Source of the DNA: Flavobacterium odoriferum
GTDB lineage: Bacteria > Bacteroidota > Bacteroidia > Flavobacteriales > Flavobacteriaceae
NCBI RefSeq assembly: GCF_025499515.1
Contig: NZ_JAMKFA010000001.1
Location: 124,001 to 188,000 of the forward strand
DNA: 64,000 nucleotides
Direction: 5' to 3'
This document shows positions 42,312 to 50,923 of this stretch, one piece after another. Position 1 is the stretch's first letter. Each line of letters starts with the position of its first letter. The position numbers and the translations under genes were made by a program. The notes beneath the pieces are model-generated. The model ran no database searches and had not been told where the DNA came from. It saw only the letters and a list, made by a program, of their open reading frames with translations.

Positions 42312-43994
42312 TTAATCTTTAAAAAATTGTGTTCCATCAAATGTTGCATAACCCATAAATTGCCCAGATTCGTCTTTTAATTCAATTAGTGAAATGGTTT
42401 TTACAGCATTGATATTTTTATGCAAATTATGATTTTTAAATTCAGGGTATTTTGCAATCACGCCTTTAATAGGATAATCAAAAACTGGAGCTATTATTTT
42501 AACTTCAGAACTTGTTAGAAATATCAATCCATATTTATTGTCATTTTGAACCTGAAATACTTTTGTACCTGAACGATAATTGTTGTTTACTTCTGTTAAA
42601 TCATTAAAATTTGTTGGTAACAAAATAGTTCCGTCTGTTTGAATTAGGCCATATTTGTCATTTTGCTTGATTTTGAACAACATTTTTCCATCATTAAAAT
42701 AAAATTGAATGTTTTTGAACTCATCATAGATAAAATCTACTATTTGTTTTCTAACATTGGAATACAAACCATATTTCAATTGGTTGTTTTTATCTTTTTT
42801 ACCTACTAAAAAAACTATTTCTTTAATTATATTATTTTCTTTAACTGGAAAATTTCGCTCATCAATAAAATCAAACGTAATCTTGTTTTTTAAATCGTTT
42901 GGTAAAATAATTATTGTTTTTCCGTTTTTTTGATAACGAATAAAATTATTGTAATTATCTGAACCATTTTCTGTTTTAAAAGTGAAAGAACCATAAGGCA
43001 ATTTAACATCACTTACTGGAACATCTACGATAATTTCTTCTATTTTTTTATTTTTATAATCTCTGTTTGAGTAACTTTCTATAAATAATTTATTGTCTTT
43101 TTTTACTAAGTTATGATTCAAGTTTTTAATTTTATTTTCAGGTGATTCTGAAACAACCATTCTTTCATCATAAGGAATTGCCATTGGAGCTTCTTCAACC
43201 ATATCTGCTGAACCTGAGTATTCAACTACTTCCATTGGTTCTCCTTTACTTCCATTTCCCCAATTTGAAGCATATCCATCATCACTACTTCCATAATATT
43301 TACTAGCAAAAAACTGCAGGTATTCTTCTTCTTTCAAATAACGAAAATCAGAACTTACTTTATCTAACGGAATTTTTGTCCCACTCCAACGTTCTGCAAG
43401 TAAATCGCTTTTTGCTGATTTTTTTAGTACAAAAAGCATTTCATTTCTATTGACAATATCACTTCTTGTTCTTATGTAAGAAATGGAGTAATAGTTATCA
43501 TATAAAACTTGAACGGTTTTATAGTTGTCCATATCCAAAATAAAAACACTCTCGGTTAAGTTTTGATTTAAAACATGAAATAATTTTTTATTTTTTTCAA
43601 TTTTAGTTTGATATAAGATTTTCGTAAGAGGTTTTTCAAAAATTGAAGTTCCGTTTGGCAAAAGGATATCGGCTCTGCTTTCGTTTTCGGTTGATTTAAC
43701 ATGAAACAAACCATTATCGTCATAAATACTGGTATATTTTGGTGTTAAAATTTCTTTCCCATTGATAATTAATCCTTCTAAACCATTTAGCTTAGAAATC
43801 ATATAGTCATTAGAATTTTCAGATGTGTTTGGAAATTCTAATTTATCAAACTTAGGTTCAACAAGTATTTTTCCGGTTTCATTACAAATTCCCCATAAAT
43901 TTCCGTCACGATAGGGAATTGCAATTTCTTGAGAAAAAACACTTTGAAAAATGACAAAAAGAAAAAATACGAGAGAAGATTTTTTTGTTATCAT
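42312..43994 (-). CDS. Secreted WG-repeat protein
   Basis: A 560-residue exported protein with signal peptide ITKKSSLVFFLFVIFQSVFSQ. Several WG/YG repeats are seen: WGICNETGKILVEPKFDKL near the N-terminus, KYGLYSNVRKQIVDFIYDEF, KYGLIQTDGTILLPTNFNDL and KYGLIFLTSSEVKIIAPVFD near the C-terminus. The central part (about residues 230-290) is a low-complexity Gly/Ser/Glu linker followed by an unclassified region. Function unknown. First gene of the pair with the MORN-type protein; promoter box 18 bases upstream. Confidence 0.85.
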   Translation of the reverse strand: MITKKSSLVFFLFVIFQSVFSQEIAIPYRDGNLWGICNETGKILVEPKFDKLEFPNTSENSNDYMISKLNGLEGLIINGKEILTPKYTSIYDDNGLFHVKSTENESRADILLPNGTSIFEKPLTKILYQTKIEKNKKLFHVLNQNLTESVFILDMDNYKTVQVLYDNYYSISYIRTRSDIVNRNEMLFVLKKSAKSDLLAERWSGTKIPLDKVSSDFRYLKEEEYLQFFASKYYGSSDDGYASNWGNGSKGEPMEVVEYSGSADMVEEAPMAIPYDERMVVSESPENKIKNLNHNLVKKDNKLFIESYSNRDYKNKKIEEIIVDVPVSDVKLPYGSFTFKTENGSDNYNNFIRYQKNGKTIIILPNDLKNKITFDFIDERNFPVKENNIIKEIVFLVGKKDKNNQLKYGLYSNVRKQIVDFIYDEFKNIQFYFNDGKMLFKIKQNDKYGLIQTDGTILLPTNFNDLTEVNNNYRSGTKVFQVQNDNKYGLIFLTSSEVKIIAPVFDYPIKGVIAKYPEFKNHNLHKNINAVKTISLIELKDESGQFMGYATFDGTQFFKD

Positions 43995-44011
43995 GCTTAA
44001 TATTTAGATAA

Positions 44012-44019
44012 CAAAAATA
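44012..44019 (-). promoter_or_regulatory. -7 promoter box (TATTTTTG) for the WG/MORN pair
   Basis: Exact TAnnTTTG on the minus strand, 17 bases before ATG 43994. Confidence 0.6.
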
Positions 44020-44107
44020 CATTTTATAATACTAAAGTTAAAACTTTGTTGTTATATTCTATGTAAACAAAATATCTTTACTATTTTTACGGCTTAAATA
44101 CACTTTT

Positions 44108-44983
44108 ATGGCATCATCATTTGAAAATTACAACAAGCGACGTTTAATTTCGTCTTACTTTTCGGTAGTTTTAAGTATCTTTTTAGTTTTATTCCTTTTG
44201 GGAACATTAGGATTATTTGTAATTAATTCTAAAAAAATATCAAATGATTTCAAGGAAAACATTCCAATGACAGTTTTCTTTAACAACGAAGCAAATGACA
44301 GTTTGTTAAGCGCCTTTGATGTAGAAATGAAAAATGCCAAATTCATTAAAGATTATGCTTTTGTTCATAAAGACAGCGCTGCTAAAAACAACGTAGATAT
44401 TGTAGGAAAGGATTTTATGGAGTTTTTAGGCTTTAATCCGCTTCAAAATTCATTTGATATTCACTTAAAAGGTGACTATGTAAATGCCGATAGTATCAAA
44501 AAAATTGAGCGTACTATTCGTAAAAACGAAATGGTTACCGAAATTATTTACGACAAACAATTGGTAGATTTAGTAAACAATAATGTAAAAGAAATCAGTT
44601 TTTGGATTTTAATCATCAGCGGAATTTTAACCGTTGTTGCCATGTTGTTGATCAATAGTTCTTTACGCCTTTCTGTATATTCGCACCGATTTACTATTAA
44701 AACAATGCAAATGGTGGGCGCAACCAAATCATTCATCAGAAAACCATTTATTTGGACCAGCATTAAATTAGGATTAATTGGTTCGGCATTAGCAATTATT
44801 GGATTAATTGGTGTTGTAATTTATGTAGATGGTTTATTCCCAAGTTTAGGAATTGCAAAAGATTATACTTCTATTGGAATTGTAATTTTAGGCGTTTTAG
44901 TCGTAGGAATTATCATTACTTCTATTAGTACTTATTTTGCTACACAACGTTTCTTGAACTTAAAAACAGACGATTTATATTAA
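44108..44983 (+). CDS. ftsX: Cell division protein FtsX, ABC transporter permease
   Basis: A 291-residue FtsX: N-terminal membrane helix (YFSVVLSIFLVLFLLGTLGLFVI), an extracytoplasmic domain (about residues 45-160), then three helices including FWILIISGILTVVAMLLIN, LGLIGSALAIIGLIGVVIYV and IVILGVLVVGIIITSISTYFA. The cytoplasmic loop IKTMQMVGATKSFIRKPF is the FtsX signature contacting FtsE. FtsE is not in the window. FtsEX controls peptidoglycan hydrolases at division. Start of an envelope-related operon with DUF3098, uppP and truB. Confidence 0.94.
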   Translation: MASSFENYNKRRLISSYFSVVLSIFLVLFLLGTLGLFVINSKKISNDFKENIPMTVFFNNEANDSLLSAFDVEMKNAKFIKDYAFVHKDSAAKNNVDIVGKDFMEFLGFNPLQNSFDIHLKGDYVNADSIKKIERTIRKNEMVTEIIYDKQLVDLVNNNVKEISFWILIISGILTVVAMLLINSSLRLSVYSHRFTIKTMQMVGATKSFIRKPFIWTSIKLGLIGSALAIIGLIGVVIYVDGLFPSLGIAKDYTSIGIVILGVLVVGIIITSISTYFATQRFLNLKTDDLY

Positions 44984-44985
44984 TA

Positions 44986-45013
44986 TTCAGTGTTCAGTTT
45001 ATAGTGTTCAGTG
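44986..45013. repeat. Heptamer tandem repeat between ftsX and DUF3098
   Basis: Four exact 7-bp units: TTCAGTG, TTCAGTT, TATAGTG, TTCAGTG, starting two bases after the ftsX stop. Same period and copy number as the other arrays but a different unit, and no inverted arm. Confidence 0.88.
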
Positions 45014-45032
45014 GATTTAAAAAAACATAAAA

Positions 45033-45269
45033 ATGGAAAATAACAACAAACCTGTATTTCTTTTTGACAAAGTAAACTACAAAATTCTTTTAGTAGGATT
45101 AGCTGTAATTGCTCTTGGATTTATTCTAATGAGTGGTGGCGGAAGCGAAGATCCAAATGTTTTTAATAAAGAAATTTTTAGTTTCAGAAGAATTCGTTTA
45201 GCTCCAACAGTAGTTTTAATCGGATTCGGAATTACGATTTATTCGATTTTAAAAAATCCGAAGAAGTAA
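45033..45269 (+). CDS. DUF3098 small membrane protein
   Basis: A 78-residue protein with two membrane helices: YKILLVGLAVIALGFILMSG and LAPTVVLIGFGITIYSIL, with GGGSEDPNVFNKEIFSFRRI between them, the DUF3098 pattern. Function unknown. In flavobacteria the family is found between ftsX and uppP, as here (6 bp before uppP), hinting at a role in division or envelope synthesis. Confidence 0.9.
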   Translation: MENNNKPVFLFDKVNYKILLVGLAVIALGFILMSGGGSEDPNVFNKEIFSFRRIRLAPTVVLIGFGITIYSILKNPKK

Positions 45270-45275
45270 TACTTT

Positions 45276-46061
45276 ATGGATGTTTTACAAGCCATTATTC
45301 TTGCCATTATTGAAGGGATAACCGAATTTTTACCTATTTCTTCAACAGGACACATGATTATTGCCTCTTCATTTTTTGGTATTGCGCAAGACGATTTTAC
45401 TAAACTTTTTACGATTGTAATTCAGTTGGGAACCATACTTTCTGTAATTGTTTTATATTTCAAACGATTTTTTCAGTCGCTTGATTTTTACTTTAAATTA
45501 TTTGTTGCTTTTATTCCTGCTGTAATTTTCGGATTATTATTAGGTGATTTTATAGATAGTTTATTAGAAAACCCTATCACAGTAGCGGTTTCTTTAATAA
45601 TAGGTGGCTTTTTATTATTGAAAGTTGACGAATGGTTTGGCAATTCGGAAGGAACCGAAATTTCGTATTTAACCGCTTTTAAAATTGGTTTGTTTCAGTG
45701 TTTAGCGATGATTCCTGGCGTTTCTAGAAGTGGTGCCAGCATCGTTGGTGGAATGACACAAAAATTATCCAGAACAACTGCAGCCGAATTTTCTTTTTTC
45801 TTAGCAATTCCAACCATGTTAGGAGCCACTTTGAAAAAATCATACGATTATTATAAAGATGGTTTTGTACTTTCAGATGACCAAATTAATTTATTAATTA
45901 TTGGAAATGTGGTCGGATTTATTGTAGCCTTAATCGCTATCAAATCATTCATCGGATTTTTAACCAAACACGGATTTAAAATTTTTGGTTATTACCGAAT
46001 TATTGCCGGAGTTGCAATTCTATTGATTCATTTCTTCGTACAAAAATTAACTATTATCTAA
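45276..46061 (+). CDS. uppP: Undecaprenyl-diphosphatase (BacA/UppP)
   Basis: Recycles undecaprenyl pyrophosphate to the monophosphate lipid carrier for peptidoglycan. The 261-residue multi-helix membrane protein has the catalytic segments [20 protein letters not shown] and [19 protein letters not shown]. Its stop overlaps the start of truB by one base, so the genes are coupled. Confidence 0.97.
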   Translation: MDVLQAIILAIIEGITEFLPISSTGHMIIASSFFGIAQDDFTKLFTIVIQLGTILSVIVLYFKRFFQSLDFYFKLFVAFIPAVIFGLLLGDFIDSLLENPITVAVSLIIGGFLLLKVDEWFGNSEGTEISYLTAFKIGLFQCLAMIPGVSRSGASIVGGMTQKLSRTTAAEFSFFLAIPTMLGATLKKSYDYYKDGFVLSDDQINLLIIGNVVGFIVALIAIKSFIGFLTKHGFKIFGYYRIIAGVAILLIHFFVQKLTII

Positions 46062-46759
46062 TGAATGCCGAAGAAATTTTAGCAGGAAAAGTCCTTTTAA
46101 TCGACAAACCCTTGAAATGGTCATCGTTTCAAGCGGTGAACAAATTGAAATACATTTTAAAACGCAAATACGATTTACCAAAGAAATTTAAAATCGGTCA
46201 CGCCGGAACATTAGATCCGTTAGCAACTGGTTTATTAATTATTTGTACAGGGAAATTCACCAAAAGTATTACTGAAATTCAGGCACAAGCTAAAGAATAT
46301 ACTGGAACTATTGTGGTTGGCGTTACTACTCCATCATACGATTTAGAAACCGAAATTGACGCTACTTTTCCAACTGAACACATTACAGAAGCCTTAATTT
46401 TAGAAACTACAAAACAGTTTATTGGTGAAATCGACCAGAAACCACCTGTTTTTTCTGCTATTAAAAAAGATGGAAAACGTTTGTACGAACACGCGCGCGC
46501 AGGCGAAGAAGTGGAAATTCAATCGAGAAAAACTACGATTTACGAATTTGAAATCACAAGAATTCAGTTACCTGAAGTCGATTTTAGAGTAAAGTGTAGC
46601 AAAGGAACTTACATTCGTTCGTTAGCGTATGACTTTGGTTTGGCATTACATTCGGGTGGACATTTAACGGCGCTTCGTCGTACAAAAATTGGCGATTATT
46701 CAGTTGAAAATGCAATTACTCCTGATGATTTTGCACAATTGCATGAAGATGAAAAATAA
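46061..46759 (+). CDS. truB: tRNA pseudouridine(55) synthase
   Basis: Makes pseudouridine 55 in the T-arm of tRNA. The 232-residue product has VLLIDKPLKWSSFQAVNKLK, the catalytic region KIGHAGTLDPLATGLLIIC (catalytic Asp in GTLDP) and VDFRVKCSKGTYIRSLAYDF. Overlaps uppP by one base at its start and the amidase gene at its end. Confidence 0.96.
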   Translation: MNAEEILAGKVLLIDKPLKWSSFQAVNKLKYILKRKYDLPKKFKIGHAGTLDPLATGLLIICTGKFTKSITEIQAQAKEYTGTIVVGVTTPSYDLETEIDATFPTEHITEALILETTKQFIGEIDQKPPVFSAIKKDGKRLYEHARAGEEVEIQSRKTTIYEFEITRIQLPEVDFRVKCSKGTYIRSLAYDFGLALHSGGHLTALRRTKIGDYSVENAITPDDFAQLHEDEK

Positions 46760-47369
46760 AACTTTACTTCTATTTTTTCTGCTATTTCAATTTGGTTTTT
46801 CGCAAAATGTAAAACTAAAAACAGGCGATATTTTATTTCAATCGATGAACTGCGGTCCACTTTGCGAAGCGATAAACGAAGTAACCGAAGGTTATCAAGG
46901 AAAAGATTTTAGTCATTTAGGAATGGTGTATATTAAAAATGATTCTGTTTTCGTAATTGAAGCCGCAGGAAAAGCAGTTAAAGTTACGCCATACGAAACC
47001 TTCAAAACCTACACAAATGAAGAAATGTTTGTAGGAAGATTAAAAAGAAAATACCGAAAATATATTCCTGAAGCCATTACTTTTTCTTTACAACAAGTTG
47101 GCGTTCCTTATGATGACGAATATTTGTACGATAATGGAAAATACTATTGTTCGGAATTAATTTATGATGCGTTTTTACATTCGTACAAAAAACCATTGTT
47201 TGATTTGTTTCCAATGACTTTCAAATCACCAAAATCAAATGAGTATTTCGAAGTTTGGGCAGATTATTACCAAAAACTAAAAATGGAAATCCCAGAAGGT
47301 CAACTAGGTTGCAACCCTGGTGGAATTTCCACTTCTGATAAATTAAAAATTATTGGAACAATAAAATAA
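46743..47369 (+). CDS. Exported YiiX-like permuted NlpC/P60 amidase
   Basis: A 208-residue exported protein with signal peptide KNKTLLLFFLLFQFGFSQ. It has the permuted papain-like layout: His58 in KDFSHLGMVYI comes before the nucleophile Cys136 in GKYYCSELIYDAF. LKTGDILFQSMNCGPLCEAI at the start is typical of the YiiX/YebB group. It may cleave peptidoglycan-type or lipid amide bonds; substrate unproven. The start is ATG 46743 (or 46749) inside the end of truB, which would couple their translation. Confidence 0.85.
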   Translation: MKMKNKTLLLFFLLFQFGFSQNVKLKTGDILFQSMNCGPLCEAINEVTEGYQGKDFSHLGMVYIKNDSVFVIEAAGKAVKVTPYETFKTYTNEEMFVGRLKRKYRKYIPEAITFSLQQVGVPYDDEYLYDNGKYYCSELIYDAFLHSYKKPLFDLFPMTFKSPKSNEYFEVWADYYQKLKMEIPEGQLGCNPGGISTSDKLKIIGTIK

Positions 47370-47382
47370 ATTTTTATTTTCA

Positions 47383-47438
47383 GGAACACAGATTATGGAA
47401 ATTAAGATAATTTTTAAAATTTCTTTAATCTGTGTTCC
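47383..47438. terminator. Large bidirectional hairpin between convergent genes
   Basis: GGAACACAGATTA (47383-47395) and TAATCTGTGTTCC (47426-47438) form a perfect 13-bp stem. Inside the loop GAAATT and AATTTC can extend it. It is followed by A/T runs on both sides. Confidence 0.75.
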
Positions 47439-47446
47439 AAAAAAAA

Positions 47447-48052
47447 TCAACTCAAAACTTGCTCATGCATTTCCACAATTTCATTCTGAATCGAAATTCC
47501 TTTATCGTGTAAATACCATTTTTGCAATTCAATTTTAGCCGTTTCATCTACTACTCCATGAGCCGCTTTGTAATCTAAAATCAATTGTTTTGCACCATGA
47601 GGTCTTGGTCCCCAATCTAAAACAACATCTAAAGTTTCAGCATCTAAAACGATTAATTTAGGAATTGCTTTTCCTCCATTCGTTAAAAAATGCTGCATTA
47701 AAGCATCATTATCATCGCGGAGCGCGATTTTTAATTCAACCTTATTTGTGGTTTCAGCCATTTTATGAATCACAGGCAAAATTTGAGCAGCATCACCACA
47801 CCAACCTTCTGCTAAAACTAACCAAATATATTTTTTATCTAAATTTTCTAATTTGGCTTTTACTTCATCAACAATTGCAATGGTTTTTTCTAAACGATTC
47901 ATTCGGGCTTCATTCAATTCAGAATAATGAAATAAATCATTCGATTGTTCGTGTCCAGTTGATTTTCCTTCAGCAATCAATTCAGTAACCTTTTTTCTAT
48001 ACTCTGAATAAGAAAAACTATTTAGTAACGTTTGTTGTATGGTATTTTTCAT
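47447..48052 (-). CDS. Thioredoxin-fold protein with WCGDA site
   Basis: A 201-residue cytoplasmic protein of the Thioredoxin_9 type. The core is YIWLVLAEGWCGDAAQILPV, then KVELKIALRDDNDALMQHFL and AIPKLIVLDAETLDVVLDWG with the cis-Pro. The redox site is WCGDA, so only the first cysteine of CxxC is present, which is usual for this family and argues against classical disulfide exchange. The start is ATG 48052; a TTG at 48073 is the end of the TAAATTTG promoter box. Confidence 0.85.
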   Translation of the reverse strand: MKNTIQQTLLNSFSYSEYRKKVTELIAEGKSTGHEQSNDLFHYSELNEARMNRLEKTIAIVDEVKAKLENLDKKYIWLVLAEGWCGDAAQILPVIHKMAETTNKVELKIALRDDNDALMQHFLTNGGKAIPKLIVLDAETLDVVLDWGPRPHGAKQLILDYKAAHGVVDETAKIELQKWYLHDKGISIQNEIVEMHEQVLS

Positions 48053-48070
48053 CTTATTAACTTTATTTGG

Positions 48071-48078
48071 CAAATTTA
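48071..48078 (-). promoter_or_regulatory. -7 promoter box (TAAATTTG) for the thioredoxin-fold gene
   Basis: Exact TAnnTTTG on the minus strand, 18 bases before ATG 48052. Confidence 0.6.
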
Positions 48079-48116
48079 AGTCTAATTTTGGAAATTAAAT
48101 GTAAGAATTGTTACAT

Positions 48117-48899
48117 ATGGATTTAACTTCAAAATCAATCGGATTAGCGCTTTCTGGTGGTGGTTCTAAAGGAATTGCTCATGCTGGCGTTCTGAAATTT
48201 TTAATTGAAAAAGGCATAGAGCCTTGTTGTATTTCAGGCTCAAGCGCAGGGGCAATTGTAGGAACTATGTATGCTTTTGGAAAAAAACCAGAAGAGATTC
48301 TAGATTTTTTCAAGTCGATTTACTTTTTTCACTGGAAACATTTTACGTTTAAAAAACCTGGAATTGTAGATTCGGAATCATTCAAAAAATATTTTGAAGA
48401 AATTTTTGGAGAAACTACTACACTTGGTGATTTAAAAATTCCAACTTATATCACCGCAACCGATATGGTAAAAGGAAAATTGAAAATATTTAGTCCCGAA
48501 ACTAAAATTGTTGATGCAGTTTTGGCTTCAACAGCAGTTCCTGGAATGATTTCGCCTTATACCATTAAAGAAAAATTATATAGTGATGGCGGTATTTTGA
48601 ATCATTTTCCAGTTGATTTATTGCAAGGAAAATGTGATTCAATTATTGGCGTTTATGTTAGCCCTGTTCAAAATATTGAGGCCAAAAACTTAAATTCAAT
48701 CAAATCTGTAACGTATAGAGCATTAGAACTATTGACTGCCAATTCAAATCTTCAAAAATTTAATCATTGCGATTTAATCATCGAACCTAAAGAATTGACT
48801 AACTTTAGTACGTTTGAAACCAATAAAGCCAAGATGGATTTAATTTTTGAAACGGGTTACAACGAAGCAAAAAAAGCATTTGAAAATTTAGCAACATAA
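48117..48899 (+). CDS. Patatin-like phospholipase
   Basis: A 260-residue serine hydrolase with the Ser-Asp dyad. The oxyanion loop is SGGGSKGIAHAGVL (residues 13-26), the nucleophile Ser43 lies in GSSAG, and the Asp is in YSDGGILNHFP. It has no signal peptide and no C-terminal barrel, so it is the soluble RssA/YlbK-type patatin and not the PlpD type. Likely acts on membrane lipids. ATG 48117 replaces a TTG at 48108. Confidence 0.93.
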   Translation: MDLTSKSIGLALSGGGSKGIAHAGVLKFLIEKGIEPCCISGSSAGAIVGTMYAFGKKPEEILDFFKSIYFFHWKHFTFKKPGIVDSESFKKYFEEIFGETTTLGDLKIPTYITATDMVKGKLKIFSPETKIVDAVLASTAVPGMISPYTIKEKLYSDGGILNHFPVDLLQGKCDSIIGVYVSPVQNIEAKNLNSIKSVTYRALELLTANSNLQKFNHCDLIIEPKELTNFSTFETNKAKMDLIFETGYNEAKKAFENLAT

Positions 48900-48936
48900 A
48901 TGTTAAAACATTTTTTTTAGAAAAAAGCTATTTAAC

Positions 48937-48944
48937 TATATTTG
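48937..48944 (+). promoter_or_regulatory. -7 promoter box (TATATTTG) for pyrH-frr
   Basis: Exact TAnnTTTG followed by CATCAC, about 70 bases before the pyrH ATG, giving a leader of about 60 bases. Confidence 0.65.
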
Positions 48945-48972
48945 CATCACAAATAAACAACACGATGACTTG

Positions 48973-49051
48973 AGCTTGCGAAAGCATGACTCCATTAAAA
49001 AAAATAAACGGGAATGAAATACAAAAGAATTCTTCTAAAATTAAGCGGTGA
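48973..49051 (+). promoter_or_regulatory. pyrH leader: GNRA hairpin and overlapping upstream frame
   Basis: GCTT-GCGA-AAGC is a small stem closed by a GNRA tetraloop. From ATG 48986 a 21-codon frame ([20 protein letters not shown] and a final R) runs past the pyrH start in another frame and stops at 49051. Both could tune pyrH translation; there is no direct evidence. Confidence 0.3.
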
Positions 49052-49721
49052 AGCTTTAATGGGTGATAGACAATATGGAATTGACCCACAACGCTTAGCT
49101 GAGTACGCTGAAGAGATAAAACAAATTCACGATAAAGGTGTAGAAATTGCTATCGTTATTGGTGGTGGAAACATTTTTAGAGGTGTAGCTGGTGCAAGTA
49201 ACGGAATGGACAGAGTGCAAGGTGATTACATGGGAATGTTAGCAACAGTTATCAATGGAATGGCTTTACAAGGCGCTTTAGAAGAAGCTGGAATGCAAAC
49301 GCGTTTACAAACGGCTTTAAAAATTGAAGCAATTGCTGAACCATACATTAAAAGAAGAGCAACGCGTCATTTAGAAAAAGGAAGAATTGTAATTTTTGGT
49401 GCAGGAACAGGAAATCCTTATTTTACAACTGACACCGCTGCAGTTTTAAGAGGAATTGAAGTAGGTGCTGACGTAATTTTAAAAGGAACTCGTGTAGATG
49501 GAGTTTACACTTCTGACCCAGAAAAAAATGCTGATGCAGTAAAATTTGACTTTATTTCGTTTGAAGATGTATTAGCAAAAGGATTAAATGTAATGGACAC
49601 AACTGCTTTTACATTGAGTCAAGAAAATAAATTGCCTATTATTGTATTCGATATGAATAAAGATGGTAACTTATTAAAAGTGTGTGAAGGAGAAACTATC
49701 GGAACAACGGTAACAATATAA
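49014..49721 (+). CDS. pyrH: UMP kinase
   Basis: Phosphorylates UMP to UDP; 235 residues of the amino-acid kinase fold. Motifs: [77 protein letters not shown] and [20 protein letters not shown]. It forms an operon with frr, a widespread arrangement. The gap between them holds a heptamer hairpin repeat. Confidence 0.97.
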   Translation: MKYKRILLKLSGEALMGDRQYGIDPQRLAEYAEEIKQIHDKGVEIAIVIGGGNIFRGVAGASNGMDRVQGDYMGMLATVINGMALQGALEEAGMQTRLQTALKIEAIAEPYIKRRATRHLEKGRIVIFGAGTGNPYFTTDTAAVLRGIEVGADVILKGTRVDGVYTSDPEKNADAVKFDFISFEDVLAKGLNVMDTTAFTLSQENKLPIIVFDMNKDGNLLKVCEGETIGTTVTI

Positions 49722-49788
49722 TTTTGTTTCACGTTTCATGTTGTTATTGTTCTTAACTTGAAACCTGAAACCTTAAACTTGAAACAAA
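49722..49788. repeat. Heptamer hairpin repeat, copy 2
   Basis: Left arm: GTTTCAC, GTTTCAT (49726-49739). Right arm: four exact units TTGAAAC, CTGAAAC, CTTAAAC, TTGAAAC (49758-49785). The outer ends TTTTGTTTCA and TGAAACAAAA pair perfectly. The element fills the pyrH-frr gap and ends just before the frr ATG. Confidence 0.9.
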
Positions 49789-49791
49789 AAA

Positions 49792-50355
49792 ATGACTGAA
49801 GAAATTAACTTTATTTTAGACAGTGCAAAAGAAGCTATGGTAGGTTCTGTTGCGCATTTAGAGAAAGAATTTTTAAATATTAGAGCAGGGAAAGCTTCAC
49901 CTCAAATGTTAGGTGGTGTTTTTGTAGATTATTATGGTTCTCAAACACCATTGTCGCAAGTTGCTAACATTAATGCTCCTGATGCTCGTACCTTAACGGT
50001 TACGCCTTGGGAAAAAAACATGTTACATCCTATTGAAAAGGCAATTATGATTGCTAATTTAGGGTTAAACCCAATGAACAACGGTGACAACATTATCATC
50101 AATATTCCAGCATTAACTGAAGAAAGAAGACGCGACTTGGTAAAACAAGCAAAAGCTGAAGCTGAAGATGCAAAAATTGGAATTAGAAATCACCGAAAAG
50201 ATGCTAATTCAGACATCAAAAAAGAAGAAAAAGACGGAACTGCAGAAGATATTTGCAAAAAAGCTGAAGAAGATGTTCAGAAACTGACCGATTCTTTCAT
50301 CAAGAAAATCGATGAACTTTTAGCGGTTAAAGAAGCTGAAATCATGAAAGTATAA
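49792..50355 (+). CDS. frr: Ribosome recycling factor
   Basis: Splits the post-termination ribosome with EF-G. The 187-residue product has AHLEKEFLNIRAGKASPQML, DYYGSQTPLSQVANINAPDA, RTLTVTPWEKNMLHPIEKAI and PALTEERRRDLVKQAKAEAE, all hallmark RRF segments; length normal. Second gene after pyrH, followed by a terminator. Confidence 0.98.
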   Translation: MTEEINFILDSAKEAMVGSVAHLEKEFLNIRAGKASPQMLGGVFVDYYGSQTPLSQVANINAPDARTLTVTPWEKNMLHPIEKAIMIANLGLNPMNNGDNIIINIPALTEERRRDLVKQAKAEAEDAKIGIRNHRKDANSDIKKEEKDGTAEDICKKAEEDVQKLTDSFIKKIDELLAVKEAEIMKV

Positions 50356-50360
50356 ATTTA

Positions 50361-50389
50361 ACTCCCGATTAACACTCGGGAGTTTTTAT
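50361..50389 (+). terminator. Terminator of pyrH-frr (duplicated sequence, copy 1)
   Basis: ACTCCCGA and TCGGGAGT form an 8-bp stem around TTAACAC, followed by TTTTTATTTT. Nearly the same sequence recurs at 50888. Confidence 0.9.
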
Positions 50390-50421
50390 TTTAATTAATT
50401 TGGAAGATAAATTTATGCTTT

Positions 50422-50874
50422 ATGAAAAGCACACTGTTATTCTTTCTTACAATTTTACTTTTTAGCTGTAAACAATCCGAAAACCATAAAGGAAATTTAT
50501 ATTTCAAATTAATCAATCTAACTTCGCCATCTGGCCTTACTGATAAACAAGCTATAAATACTGAGAAAATTATTAACTCAATGGTTTCGGACGAGAAAAA
50601 TAAAGAATTTGTAGATTATTATAAAAATGTAATCAAACATGATTTATTAAAAAATCCTTATTTACAACTTGAAACAGAAGATGGTATTAAAAAAGTTTAT
50701 CTCAATTTCAAAGAATATGATAAAATTAAGCATTTCAAACTTTCAGAATTGCAAGAAAAATCAAAGAAAGTTACTATTGAATTAAATGCTAAGGAACTTG
50801 AAAAAGATTTATTTTATTCAGAAGAAATTATTTTAATTCAAGAAGTAGACGGAAAAACTCCTTGGCAAAAGTAA
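50422..50874 (+). CDS. Small lipoprotein of unknown function
   Basis: A 150-residue probable lipoprotein: KSTLLFFLTILLFSC gives Cys16, followed by KQSENHKGNLYFKLINL. The rest is Lys/Glu-rich with no motif I recognise; predicted alternating helices (TDKQAINTEKIINSMVSDEK and KLSELQEKSKKVTIELNAKE). It is bracketed by two almost identical terminators, which suggests it was inserted or duplicated as a unit after frr. Confidence 0.7.
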   Translation: MKSTLLFFLTILLFSCKQSENHKGNLYFKLINLTSPSGLTDKQAINTEKIINSMVSDEKNKEFVDYYKNVIKHDLLKNPYLQLETEDGIKKVYLNFKEYDKIKHFKLSELQEKSKKVTIELNAKELEKDLFYSEEIILIQEVDGKTPWQK

Positions 50875-50887
50875 TGTTCGTAAATTT

Positions 50888-50918
50888 AAGTCCCGATTAA
50901 CACTCGGGATTTTTTATT
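50888..50918 (+). terminator. Terminator of small lipoprotein gene (duplicated sequence, copy 2)
   Basis: TCCCGA and TCGGGA around TTAACAC, followed by a TTTTTTATTTT run. Stem, loop and tail match the terminator at 50361 except for single-base changes beside the stem. Confidence 0.88.
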
Positions 50919-50923
50919 TTGAA

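Noticed and set aside
47447..48052. Frameshift or lost cysteine in the thioredoxin-fold protein
   Set aside because: WCGDA with one cysteine is the normal site of this family.
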